Of a DNA stretch of 64,000 nucleotides, positions 49,788 through 60,562 are shown in pieces. Position numbers and translations under genes: made by a program. The first letter of the stretch is position 1. Every line of letters begins with the position of its first letter. Source of the DNA: Microtetraspora glauca (GTDB lineage: Bacteria > Actinomycetota > Actinomycetes > Streptomycetales > Streptomycetaceae); assembly GCA_000721275.1 (NCBI GenBank), contig JOFO01000001.1, positions 282,161-346,160 of the forward strand, read 5' to 3'. The notes beneath the pieces are model-generated. The model was given only the letters and a program-made list of their open reading frames with translations, was not told where the DNA came from and made no database searches.

Positions 49788-49806
49788 ACCGGGGCCGCGC
49801 AGCGCC

Positions 49807-49844
49807 GAGGGCCGGCCCGGAGAAGACACTCCGGACCGGCCCTC
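49807..49844. terminator. Terminator hairpin between the DUF5999 gene and gcvP
   Basis: GAGGGCCGG-c-CCGGAG, a 6-nt loop, and CTCCGG-a-CCGGCCCTC form a 16-bp stem with one mismatch between genes converging at 49787 and 49859. Confidence 0.75.
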
Positions 49845-49858
49845 TGTCATGCCGTCGC

Positions 49859-52744
<2,886 letters not shown>

Positions 52745-52814
52745 GATGCGGGGGCCTCCTGGTCGTCACGACCTGCGAGGGGCACCACGGCGCGGGTGCC
52801 CGGACGGCCTCCCC

Positions 52815-53020
52815 CTCTGTCATCTCAACCTGAGAGCTTCACCGGCACGCCCGCGGGCACGCCGGCTTTCACCGTCGGTGAGAGCGGGGGCCGTCGGACT
52901 CCCGCCCTGCTTTCCAGAGTGACCTCGCCCGCGCGGTACCGGGTGCCTGAGAGATTCCGGGGAGGATTTGCTCCTTCGGCGCCCCCGGAAACCTTCTCCG
53001 GAGGACTCTCCCGCACGGTG
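52815..53020 (-). ncRNA. Tandem glycine riboswitch controlling gcvP
   Basis: On the minus strand the first aptamer runs from GGGAGAG (about 53014) through GCGCCGAAGGAGCAA to CTCTCAGGCACC and CACTCTGGAAAGC; the second from CGGGAGTCC through CACCGACGGTGAAAGCC to GAAGCTCTCAGGTTGAGATGACAGAGG. These are the conserved P1/P3 segments and linkers of glycine riboswitches. The gap to the gcvP ATG (about 70 nt) contains GGTCGT-G-ACGACC next to the ribosome site, a possible expression platform. Confidence 0.93.
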
Positions 53021-53136
53021 TCGACAGCCACAGCCAGCCTACCAGCGCGGTTGTCGCCGTCATCGCTCAAGTGGCCGACATCCAGGATGTGCCCTTTCGT
53101 AGGGGTGTAGTGCAGTTGCGACCAGTTGGAGGGACC

Positions 53137-53508
53137 GTGCAGACCGACATCGATCCGCGCAGCCTGATCGGCCGCAAGGCGTTCGACCGGAACGGACACA
53201 AGATCGGAACCGTGGACGAGGTGTACCTGGACGACGCGACCGGCGTCCCCGAGTGGGCGGCCGTGCGCACCGGACTGTTCAGCCGGGACGCCTTCGTCCC
53301 CCTGGAGCCGAGCGAACTGGCCGACGACGGTCTCCACATCCCCTTCGAGCGCTCCCTCATCAAGGACGCCCCCGACTTCGGCGTGGGCCGTCACCTCTCC
53401 CCCGAGCAGGAGCTCCAGCTCTACCGCCATTACCAGCTGACCCTCCCGCCCCCGCCCGCGCAGATCCCGGACTTCGGCCGCCTCGCGGGCCAGGACGACG
53501 CCGCGTGA
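53137..53508 (+). CDS. PRC-barrel domain protein
   Basis: A 123-residue protein with one PRC-barrel: SLIGRKAFDRNGHKIGTVDEVYLDDATGVPEWAAVRTGLF, the fold shared with RimM and the photosynthetic reaction centre H subunit, followed by a Pro-rich tail. The GTG at 53137 follows GGAGGG; a GTG at 53110 is an alternative. It diverges from the gcvP riboswitch promoter. Cellular role unknown. Confidence 0.85.
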   Translation: MQTDIDPRSLIGRKAFDRNGHKIGTVDEVYLDDATGVPEWAAVRTGLFSRDAFVPLEPSELADDGLHIPFERSLIKDAPDFGVGRHLSPEQELQLYRHYQLTLPPPPAQIPDFGRLAGQDDAA

Positions 53509-53538
53509 CCCCCGCGCCGCCCCGTCGGCGCAGAGTGG

Positions 53539-54996
53539 TCACTCACCCGTCTGGAGCACCGGGGCGGACCCCTCCGCCCCCGTCACCCCGCCGGGCACCA
53601 GCGGCAGCGGGTCCGACGGCTCCAGCTCCGGATCGTCCACGGCGAAGGTCCGCACCCGCCCCGGGGCCGTGGCGCCGGGCTCCTCGAACCGGACCGTGAC
53701 CCGCCCCAGCCCGCTGCCCTGCACCCAGCCGGCCCCGAGCACCGCGTGCCGCACATCGTGGCCCGGCGCCCACCGGCGTACCGCGGTCTCGGAGGCGGTC
53801 GCCGGCGCGGCGGGCACCACGTCCGCCACATCGGCCGCATCCGCCGCATCCGCCGCACCGGCGACGCCACCGGCTCCGGCCCCCGCCCCTGCCGCAGAGG
53901 CCTCGGCCTCCCCCGCCGCCTCCGCCTCGGCCTGGGCGAACAGGTCCTCCTGCGTGTAGTCCGCGAGCCCGCTCACCCCGACCCCGAGCAGCCGCACCCC
54001 GCCCGTCGTGTCCACCAGCTCCAGCAGCCGCTCCGCCGCCTCCCGCACCACCAGCGGATCGTCCGTCGGCCCCCGCAGCGTCTCCGACCGGGTCAGCGTC
54101 GAGAAGTCGTACCGGCGCACCTTCAGCACGATCGTCCGTCCCGAGTGCCCCGAGCCCCGCAGCCGCGCCACGCACCGCTCCGCCAGCCGCTCCACCTCCA
54201 ACCGGATCCGCAGCCGGTCGTGCAGGTCCACGTCGAAGGTGTCCTCCACGGACACCGACTTCGCGTCCCGCTCCGCCACCACGGGCCGGTCGTCGTGCCC
54301 CAGCGCCATCCGGTACAGCCCGGCCCCGTGCGACCGCCCCAGGATCCGTACGAGCTCGTCCTCGCCGGCCTCCACGACCTCGGCGACCGTCGTGATCCCG
54401 GCCCGCCGCAGATGGTCACCGGTGGCCGGCCCCACTCCGGGGATGATCCGCACCGACCGCGGCGCCAGGAGCGCCCGCTCGGTGCCCGGCTCGATCAGCA
54501 CGAGACCGTCCGGCTTCGCCTCCTCCGAGGCGATCTTCGCCAGCATCTTCGACCCGGCGAGCCCCACGGACCCGGTCAGCCCGGTCGTCGCCAGGATCTC
54601 CGCCCGCAGCCGCTCCCCCACCGCCCGCGCGCTCGCGCTGTCGTCCGCGAGCCCGCCGGCCTCCAGGTCCACGAACGCCTCGTCGAGGCTCAGCGGCTCC
54701 ACCAGCGGCGACAGCCGCGCCAGCAGCTCCATGACCTGACCGCTGATCGCCCGGTAGAAGGCGAACCGGGGCACCAGGTACGCCGCGTGCGGCGCCAGCC
54801 GCCGCGCCTGCGCCATCGGCATCGCCGAGTGCACCCCGAAGCGCCGCGCCTCGTACGACGCGGTCGCGACCACACCGCGCGGCCCGAGCCCGCCGACCAC
54901 GACCGGCTTCCCGCGCAGGCTCGGCTTCGACGCCTGCTCGGCCGCGGCGAAGAAGGCGTCCATGTCCAGGTGCAGGATCGTGGGGGCGGCTCTCAC
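53539..54996 (-). CDS. dinB: DNA polymerase IV (Y-family)
   Basis: Translesion DNA polymerase of 485 residues. Catalytic acidic residues appear in LHLDMDAFFAAAE and SLDEAFVDLE; the palm/fingers motifs ATASYEARRFGVHSAMPMAQA and the helix-hairpin-helix IIPGVGPATGDHLRRAGI are intact, followed by the little-finger domain. An Ala/Asp-rich low-complexity insert (DAADAADVADV, from a 9-bp repeat around 53830-53850) separates this from a C-terminal extension of about 80 residues not found in short DinB proteins. GTG start at 54996. Confidence 0.95.
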   Translation of the reverse strand: MRAAPTILHLDMDAFFAAAEQASKPSLRGKPVVVGGLGPRGVVATASYEARRFGVHSAMPMAQARRLAPHAAYLVPRFAFYRAISGQVMELLARLSPLVEPLSLDEAFVDLEAGGLADDSASARAVGERLRAEILATTGLTGSVGLAGSKMLAKIASEEAKPDGLVLIEPGTERALLAPRSVRIIPGVGPATGDHLRRAGITTVAEVVEAGEDELVRILGRSHGAGLYRMALGHDDRPVVAERDAKSVSVEDTFDVDLHDRLRIRLEVERLAERCVARLRGSGHSGRTIVLKVRRYDFSTLTRSETLRGPTDDPLVVREAAERLLELVDTTGGVRLLGVGVSGLADYTQEDLFAQAEAEAAGEAEASAAGAGAGAGGVAGAADAADAADVADVVPAAPATASETAVRRWAPGHDVRHAVLGAGWVQGSGLGRVTVRFEEPGATAPGRVRTFAVDDPELEPSDPLPLVPGGVTGAEGSAPVLQTGE

Positions 54997-55069
54997 GTCT
55001 CCGATGCTGCCTCACGCCACTGACAATCGCCGGTACGGGCACCCGCCCGCACCGGCCGGAAGGGAACCC

Positions 55070-55687
55070 TCAGACGGCCCGGTCGCGCCGCCGGCGCGCC
55101 AGCTCGTCCTGCGGGTTGTGTCCGACCAGCGTCTCTCCGGTGTCGACGCGCTCCCCGTGCAGCTGCGAGAGCGCCGCCTCGACGTCCTGCCACACGACGC
55201 CCACCGCGATCCCGAAGACGCCCTGCCCGCCCTGGAGCAGCGACACGACCTCGTCGGGCGAGGAGCACTCGTAGACCGTCGCCCCGTCGCTCATCAGCGT
55301 CATCCGCTCCAGATCGCGGAAGCCGCGGGCCCGCAGGTGCTGCACGGCGGCCCGGATGTTCTGGAGGGCCACGCCCGTGTCGAGGAAACGCTTGACGATC
55401 TTCAGGACGACGACGTCCCGGAAGCTGTACAACCGCTGCGTGCCGGAGCCGTACGCCGGCCGCACGCTCGGCTCGACGAGCCCGGTGCGGGCCCAGTAGT
55501 CCAGCTGGCGGTAAGTGATGCCGGCGGCGGCGCACGCCGTCGGACCGCGGTAGCCGATTGTCTCGTCCGCCACCCCGGCGCCCGTCTCCGTGCCGAAGTC
55601 GCCCACACTGCCGTGAAGCGGATACGGAACGCTCTCCTCGGACACACGTCCGAGCGAGCTCCCTGCCGTACCGTCCGCGCTACTCAT
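55070..55687 (-). CDS. MerR-family regulator (Rv1830-like)
   Basis: A 205-residue regulator with a MerR winged helix in the middle (GPTACAAAGITYRQLDYWARTGLVEPS, YSFRDVVVLKIVKRFLDTGVALQNIRAAVQHL) after a 45-residue acidic N-terminal tail, and a C-terminal effector/dimer region. It matches the conserved actinobacterial gene lying next to DUF151 and the GarA locus. ATG at 55687 is preferred; GTG precedes it. A strong sigma-HrdB-like promoter lies upstream. Confidence 0.9.
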   Translation of the reverse strand: MSSADGTAGSSLGRVSEESVPYPLHGSVGDFGTETGAGVADETIGYRGPTACAAAGITYRQLDYWARTGLVEPSVRPAYGSGTQRLYSFRDVVVLKIVKRFLDTGVALQNIRAAVQHLRARGFRDLERMTLMSDGATVYECSSPDEVVSLLQGGQGVFGIAVGVVWQDVEAALSQLHGERVDTGETLVGHNPQDELARRRRDRAV

Positions 55688-55721
55688 CACGCCGACCCTC
55701 CGTCCTTGACCTGCCCACTCG

Positions 55722-55777
55722 AAGGTAGGCAGTCACCAGGGGTGCGTCAACGATCGCCACACTCGGCACGCCGAGTG
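55722..55777 (-). promoter_or_regulatory. Promoter of the MerR gene with upstream palindrome
   Basis: Minus strand: -35 TTGACG (55750-55745), 17-bp spacer, -10 TACCTT (55727-55722), giving a leader of about 30 nt. Immediately upstream is a perfect 8-bp inverted repeat CACTCGGC-AC-GCCGAGTG (55760-55777), a candidate operator. Confidence 0.75.
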
Positions 55778-55909
55778 ATAATCACCCAGAGTGTGGTTTC
55801 ACGTACCCGAGTCCGGGGAAAGGCTACTCGAATGCGCCGAGGCCGCTCGCCCCGCCCGGCCACTCGGCCGCGACGCTCCCGGCCACCGCGCCCGCCCCGG
55901 CGCCCCGGA

Positions 55910-56377
55910 TCACTGGCTCCCGAAGTCCTCGGGCGAGATCTGGTCGAGGAACTCGCGGAACTTCTCCACCTCGTCCTCCTGCTCGTCGGGGATCGCGATG
56001 CCGGCGTCGTCGAGGACACCGTCGCTGCCGAAGATCGGCGAACCGGTCCGCAGGGCCAGGGCTATCGCGTCGGACGGCCGCGCGCTCACCTCCACACCGC
56101 TGGCGAAGACCAGCTCGGCGTAGAAGACCCCGTCCCGCAGATCCGTGATGCGGACCTGCGTGAGCTCCTGGCCCACCGCCTCCAGCACGTCCTTGAACAG
56201 GTCGTGCGTCAGCGGCCTCGGCGGCGCCATGCCCTGCTGGGCGAAGGCGATCGCGGTCGCCTCGCCGGGTCCGATCCAGATGGGCAGGTACCGGTCGCCT
56301 CCCACCTCGCGCAGGAGCACGATCGGCTGGTTGGAGGGCATTTCCACCCGGACACCCACAACGTCGAGCTCGTTCAC
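55910..56377 (-). CDS. Bifunctional nuclease-family protein (DUF151, Rv1829-like)
   Basis: A 155-residue DUF151 protein: VVGVRVEMPSNQPIVLLRE, YLPIWIGPGEATAIAFAQQG, FYAELVFASGVEVSARPSDAIALALRTGSPIF. A plant relative has RNase/DNase activity, but the bacterial function is unclear. It lies between two MerR genes exactly as in mycobacteria. GTG start at 56377. Confidence 0.92.
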   Translation of the reverse strand: MNELDVVGVRVEMPSNQPIVLLREVGGDRYLPIWIGPGEATAIAFAQQGMAPPRPLTHDLFKDVLEAVGQELTQVRITDLRDGVFYAELVFASGVEVSARPSDAIALALRTGSPIFGSDGVLDDAGIAIPDEQEDEVEKFREFLDQISPEDFGSQ

Positions 56378-56467
56378 ACAGCAACCCTAGGACGTGCCCG
56401 ACCGGTTTGGATAGTCGGGCCTCTCCTCAGCACCCCCGCAACCCGCCCGCGGAGGCCCGCCGGAAGG

Positions 56468-57226
56468 TCACTGGAGGCGGATCCCGAGCGCCGTCTGCAC
56501 CAGCGCGGCGTGCAGCCGCACCGACAGCTGCGCCAGCTCGGCGGCGGTCTCCTCGGCATGTGCCCTGGTCTGCGGGTTGCGGTGGCGCCGCAGCGGCGCC
56601 ACGACCTGCTCGATCAGCCCCGCCTCCCGGTCCGCCGACGCCTTCACGGACCGCAGATGCCGGGGCTCCAGACCGAACCGCCCCAGATCGGCGACGATCC
56701 GGGCCACGTTCACGCTCTCCGCGTCGTACCCGCCGCCCTCGCACTCCGCGATCAGACCGTACGACTCCCACTCGGCCAGCTCGGCCTCGGTCACCCCGGC
56801 CGCCGCCACCAGCTCGGCCCGGCCCAGCCGCATCACGGCCGGCCGCTCACCGGCCGCCTCGTCCGCGGGCCCGTCGAGCAGCCCGTCCAGCAGGTCGCGG
56901 CGCCGCCCGGGCGACGGCAGCCGCACGTCCTCGCCCCGGGCGACGGCGTCGAGGTGCTCCCGGATGACCTTCAGCGGAAGATAGTGGTCCCGCTGCATCC
57001 GCAGGACGGCGGCGAGCCGCTCCACGTCCTGCGGGCTGAACTTCCGGTACCCGGAGGCCGTACGCCGGGGCTCGACCAGCCCCTCGGCCTCCAGGAAGCG
57101 GATCTTGGAGATCGTCACTTCGGGGAACTCGTCCCGCAGCTGGTTCAGCACGGTGCCGATACTCACCAGCCGGTCGCCCGCGGTGGCGGCGCCGGAACCG
57201 GCGCCGCCCGTCGGTGTTCGCACCAT
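56468..57226 (-). CDS. MerR-family regulator (Rv1828-like)
   Basis: A 252-residue regulator with an N-terminal MerR-type winged helix (VSIGTVLNQLRDEFPEVTISKIRFLEAEGLVEPRRTASGYRKFS), a linker helix and a C-terminal domain (LVAAAGVTEAELAEWESYGLI) similar to a second HTH. It directly follows the GarA-type gene. ATG at 57226. Confidence 0.92.
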   Translation of the reverse strand: MVRTPTGGAGSGAATAGDRLVSIGTVLNQLRDEFPEVTISKIRFLEAEGLVEPRRTASGYRKFSPQDVERLAAVLRMQRDHYLPLKVIREHLDAVARGEDVRLPSPGRRRDLLDGLLDGPADEAAGERPAVMRLGRAELVAAAGVTEAELAEWESYGLIAECEGGGYDAESVNVARIVADLGRFGLEPRHLRSVKASADREAGLIEQVVAPLRRHRNPQTRAHAEETAAELAQLSVRLHAALVQTALGIRLQ

Positions 57227-57266
57227 GGACCTTTCCTGAAGGATCTCCGCCAGGCGTGTGACGCCG

Positions 57267-58094
57267 TCAGACGCCTCGCTGGCTCGCGTAGAAGACCAGC
57301 CGGTACTTGCCGATCTGCACCTCGTCTCCGTTGTTGAGCACCACGTCGGAGTCGATCGGCTCACGGTTGAGGTAGGTGCCGTTGAGGCTGCCCACGTCCG
57401 CGACGGTGAAGCTGCCGTCCTGGCGCCGGCGGAACTCCACGTGGCGCCGGGAGACCGTCACGTCGTCCAGGAAGATGTCGCTCTGCGGGTGCCGGCCGGC
57501 CGTCGTCAGCTCGCCGTCCAGCAGGAAGCGGCTGCCCGAGTTCGGACCCCGGCGCACCACCAGCAGCGCGGAACCGGGCGGCAGCGCCTCGACGGCCGCC
57601 AGGGCCTCGGGCGACAGCGCCGGCATCGCGATCTGACCGGTGGTCTCGGCGTCGTACGCCTCCAGACCCGAGATCGAGATCGTCGACGTGGTCTCGGAGG
57701 GACGCTCGGCGGCGACCCCGCCCCGCAGCGGCGAACCGCAGTGGGAGCAGAACCGGCTGTCCGCCGTATTGCGGTGACCGCACCTCGTACACACCGGCAT
57801 GGACGCGTCCTCCTGCCGCGGCTGCCCCGCGGAGGTCTGGGTCGCGTACGGATCGGGGTTGAACCCTCCACCCGTACTTGAGGTTGATGGTTCACCGAAA
57901 CCTATGCGCGCGGCACCGGCGGGGTCAACAGCCGACGCGCCCGGCGCGCCCGGAATGTCGCCACCGACCTCGTCACGGAAGAGCGGGCGCTCGCCGCCCT
58001 GCTCCTCGCTCTGGGCATGGCGCGGCGCGCGGTGCCTGGCGTTGCCGCCGTCCTCGCGTGCGCTCTTGCCGAACAACTTCGCAAACAACTTCAC
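57267..58094 (-). CDS. garA: FHA-domain metabolic regulator, GarA/OdhI type with zinc ribbon
   Basis: A 275-residue protein. From residue 100 a zinc ribbon (CTRCGHRNTADSRFCSHCG), then the short phospho-acceptor ETTSTISISG matching the GarA/OdhI ETTS motif phosphorylated by Ser/Thr kinases, then a C-terminal FHA domain (GRHPQSDIFLDDVTVSRRHVEFRR, DVGSLNGTYLN). Unphosphorylated GarA/OdhI inhibits 2-oxoglutarate dehydrogenase and glutamate dehydrogenase. The 90-residue N-terminal extension and zinc ribbon are extra compared with mycobacterial GarA; a start within the extension cannot be excluded. Confidence 0.9.
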   Translation of the reverse strand: MKLFAKLFGKSAREDGGNARHRAPRHAQSEEQGGERPLFRDEVGGDIPGAPGASAVDPAGAARIGFGEPSTSSTGGGFNPDPYATQTSAGQPRQEDASMPVCTRCGHRNTADSRFCSHCGSPLRGGVAAERPSETTSTISISGLEAYDAETTGQIAMPALSPEALAAVEALPPGSALLVVRRGPNSGSRFLLDGELTTAGRHPQSDIFLDDVTVSRRHVEFRRRQDGSFTVADVGSLNGTYLNREPIDSDVVLNNGDEVQIGKYRLVFYASQRGV

Positions 58095-58283
58095 GGGCGA
58101 TTCCCCTTGACCGAAACAGACCCGCCCGTGGGGCAGGACGAACCGAGATCCATCACACCTGCCGACCCGGACACCTTCACAACGTCCGCATCCTCCGGAC
58201 AGTTTCCACCACGCACCACCGTTGTGGTGCGCCGACCCCCCGCAACGCTCGAGCCCATGTCGCGGGACCCCTCGCCCCCTCTC

Positions 58284-59198
58284 TCACTGGGAGGACGACC
58301 GAGCGTAGTCAGGCCGCTTCGCGGGTCGCAAGGCGTCGACGACGATCTTCGCCGACCGCTCCACCGTGGCCGTGGCCTGCTCCTTCTCGAGGGTCTGCAC
58401 GACTCCTCCGGGGATGTTGAGCGCGGGCTCGAGATCCTCGGGCTTGCCGATGACCTTGAAGACGTACGGAGCGGTCACCTGCGTTCCATCGATCCGCATG
58501 TCTTCACCGCCGCCGGTGAAATAGGTGTCCGCGACCACCCGCACCCCGTCGACCTGGATCGCCTCGGCGCCGGCCGCCCGCAGCTCCTGGATGGCGTCGA
58601 GCAGCATGTCGGACTCGACCGCGCCGACCGGGTCGGTCACCGTCAGCGTGATGCCCGGCCCCTGGGCGGCCACCGTCCCGGCCAGGATCCCGAGCTGCCG
58701 CTCCTTCTCCTGCGTCTGCCGGCGGGCCTCCTCGGCCTGGTCGGAGCTGGACTCCAGCTCGGAGCGCTGCTTCTCCAGCCGCGCCTTCTCGTCCTCCAGC
58801 CGCTGCGTCCGGTCGTCGAGCTCGTCGAGGATCCGGACCAGGTCCTCCTGCCGGGCCCCGCGCAGGGCACTGCCCTCGCTGGTCGACGAGACCTGGATGG
58901 CGAGGCCGAAGCCGAGACAGGCCAGCAGCAGCGCCACCACGAGCTGGGCCCGCGTCACCCGCGGCGGCCACAGGGCGTCCAGCAGACGCCGCCGCCCGTC
59001 CGGCGCGCCCCCGGAACCGGTCCCGGCCTCCGGGGACGCCAGGACGCCCTCGGGAGCGCTCTCACCGGCCTCTCCGGCCCGCGCCTCCGACGGCTTCGGC
59101 ACCTCCGCCGCCTCCGGCGCCTCGGCTGCCGTCGGGGCCTCCGGCGCCTTCGGCTTCTCCTCGCCGCGCTCCGGCCGCTCGTTCGGGTTCACACTCAT
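58284..59198 (-). CDS. DUF881 membrane protein (Rv1825-like)
   Basis: A 304-residue protein: acidic Pro/Ala/Glu-rich cytoplasmic N-terminus (about 80 residues), one transmembrane helix (LVVALLLACLGFGLAI), a coiled coil (QRLEDEKARLEKQRSELESS) and the DUF881 extracellular domain (GITLTVTDPVGAV, LLDAIQELRAAGAEAIQVDGVRV). The ATG at 59198 is used; a GTG at 59207 overlapping the upstream stop (GTGA) is equally possible. Forms a set with Sbp and the second DUF881 gene. Confidence 0.9.
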   Translation of the reverse strand: MSVNPNERPERGEEKPKAPEAPTAAEAPEAAEVPKPSEARAGEAGESAPEGVLASPEAGTGSGGAPDGRRRLLDALWPPRVTRAQLVVALLLACLGFGLAIQVSSTSEGSALRGARQEDLVRILDELDDRTQRLEDEKARLEKQRSELESSSDQAEEARRQTQEKERQLGILAGTVAAQGPGITLTVTDPVGAVESDMLLDAIQELRAAGAEAIQVDGVRVVADTYFTGGGEDMRIDGTQVTAPYVFKVIGKPEDLEPALNIPGGVVQTLEKEQATATVERSAKIVVDALRPAKRPDYARSSSQ

Positions 59199-59203
59199 CG
59201 GCC

Positions 59204-59536
59204 TCACGCCCGGAAGACATGGCGGCGGATCGCGGCCGCGTTGGAGAAGATCCGGATGCCGAGCACGACCACGACACCGGTGGACAGCTGCGCGCCGACG
59301 CCGAGCTTGTCGCCGAGGAAGACGATCAGCGCGGCGACGACCACGTTCGAGAGGAAGGAGACGACGAAGACCTTGTCGACGAAGATCCCGTCGAGCATGG
59401 CCCGCAGGCCGCCGAAGACCGCGTCGAGGGCGGCGACCACGGCGATCGGGAGGTAGGGCTCGACGACGGCCGGGATCTCGGGCCGGACCAGCAGTCCCGC
59501 CACGACTCCGACGATCAGGCCCAGTACGGCGATCAC
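59204..59536 (-). CDS. sbp: Small basic membrane protein Sbp (DUF1290, Rv1824-like)
   Basis: A 110-residue protein with three membrane segments (VLGLIVGVVAGLLV, LPIAVVAALDAVFGGL, VSFLSNVVVAALIVFLG) and the DUF1290 signature DAVFGGLRAMLDGIF. Its start overlaps the upstream DUF881 gene by 4 bp. The DUF881-sbp-DUF881 arrangement is conserved in Gram-positives; function unknown. Confidence 0.92.
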   Translation of the reverse strand: MIAVLGLIVGVVAGLLVRPEIPAVVEPYLPIAVVAALDAVFGGLRAMLDGIFVDKVFVVSFLSNVVVAALIVFLGDKLGVGAQLSTGVVVVLGIRIFSNAAAIRRHVFRA

Positions 59537-60462
59537 GATGTTGCCTTCCCCTTGTCCGCCGGGGCGCCGCCGGTCGGCGTCGCCGCCCCGGCCCCCCTCG
59601 GCTCAGCTGTACGTACGATCAGGCTCGGCGCGGCCGGCAGGCTCAGCTCGCCCTCGGCCGAGATGCTGCTGCGGATCCCGAAGTTCTCCACCAGCGCGTG
59701 CAGGTACTGCCCGTCCGCGCTGTCCTGGAAAGCGGTGCTCAGCCGCTGCCCGTCCCCGACCGCGAGGACGGTGTACGGCGGCACCAGCGGCCGGTTGTCG
59801 ACGAGTATGGCGTCACCGGCGGCCCGGATCGCCGACAGCGACGTCAGCCGCTGCCCGTTGATCGACACGGCCTCCGCGCCCGCCTCCCACAGCCCGTTGA
59901 CCACCCGCTGCATGTCGCGGTCGCGCACCCGTCCGGTGTCGGAGAAGCCGACGCTCTCCCGCGGCCCGCCTCCCCCGCTGTCGGACCCCTTGGCGTCGTC
60001 GACCACGAGCTTCACGCCCGGGCCCCGGACGGGGGTGGCGCCGGAGAGCAGCGCGACCAGTTCCGCCTGGTCGCCGCCGTGCTGGTCGAGCGCCGCCCGC
60101 TGCCGGTCGCCGACTTCCGCACGGATCCGCTCGACGTCCTGCTCCAGGTCGTCGGCCGCCCGGTTCTCGTTCTCGATCCGGTCGATGAGCTCCTGCCGCT
60201 CCTTGGCCACGACGGGCGCCGACACCCGGGCCTCCGCGGCACCGACGGTCACCACCGCGGCGGCGAGCACCAGCCCGGCCGCGAGGCCGAGCTTGGCCCG
60301 CAGCGGCTTCGGCAGCGCACCGCCCTCCGCCGCGCGCCGGGCGGTCGCCTCCGCGTACCCGTCGTCCAGCGCGTGGTCGATGACGTTGTTCAGCAGCGAC
60401 ATCGACGCGTCCGGGCGCGGGGGTGGAGAACCGGTGCTCCGATCGGGGGGCTGCTGCGACAT
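59533..60462 (-). CDS. DUF881 membrane protein (Rv1823-like)
   Basis: A 309-residue protein with a short cytoplasmic start, one transmembrane helix (LGLAAGLVLAAAVVTVGAA), a coiled coil (QELIDRIENENRAADDLEQDVERIRAE) and the DUF881 domain (VNGLWEAGAEAVSINGQRLTSLSAIRAAGDAILV). ATG at 60462 is chosen; an ATG three codons upstream is also in frame. It is about 100 bp downstream of the nucleotidyltransferase fusion. Confidence 0.9.
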   Translation of the reverse strand: MSQQPPDRSTGSPPPRPDASMSLLNNVIDHALDDGYAEATARRAAEGGALPKPLRAKLGLAAGLVLAAAVVTVGAAEARVSAPVVAKERQELIDRIENENRAADDLEQDVERIRAEVGDRQRAALDQHGGDQAELVALLSGATPVRGPGVKLVVDDAKGSDSGGGGPRESVGFSDTGRVRDRDMQRVVNGLWEAGAEAVSINGQRLTSLSAIRAAGDAILVDNRPLVPPYTVLAVGDGQRLSTAFQDSADGQYLHALVENFGIRSSISAEGELSLPAAPSLIVRTAEPRGAGAATPTGGAPADKGKATS

Positions 60463-60562
60463 GCCGCACATCGTCGCACGTCGCACGCCGTACCACCGAA
60501 TGGCCCCGGGAAAAAGCCGGGCGGCTCGCTCCCGCGCCGCCCGGCCCCTCACCGCCGCCGGG

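Noticed and set aside
53830..53850. Short 9-bp tandem repeat (GCATCCGCC-like) inside dinB as a CRISPR or VNTR locus
   Set aside because: It is an in-frame low-complexity coding repeat (Ala-Asp) within the polymerase, with no spacers.
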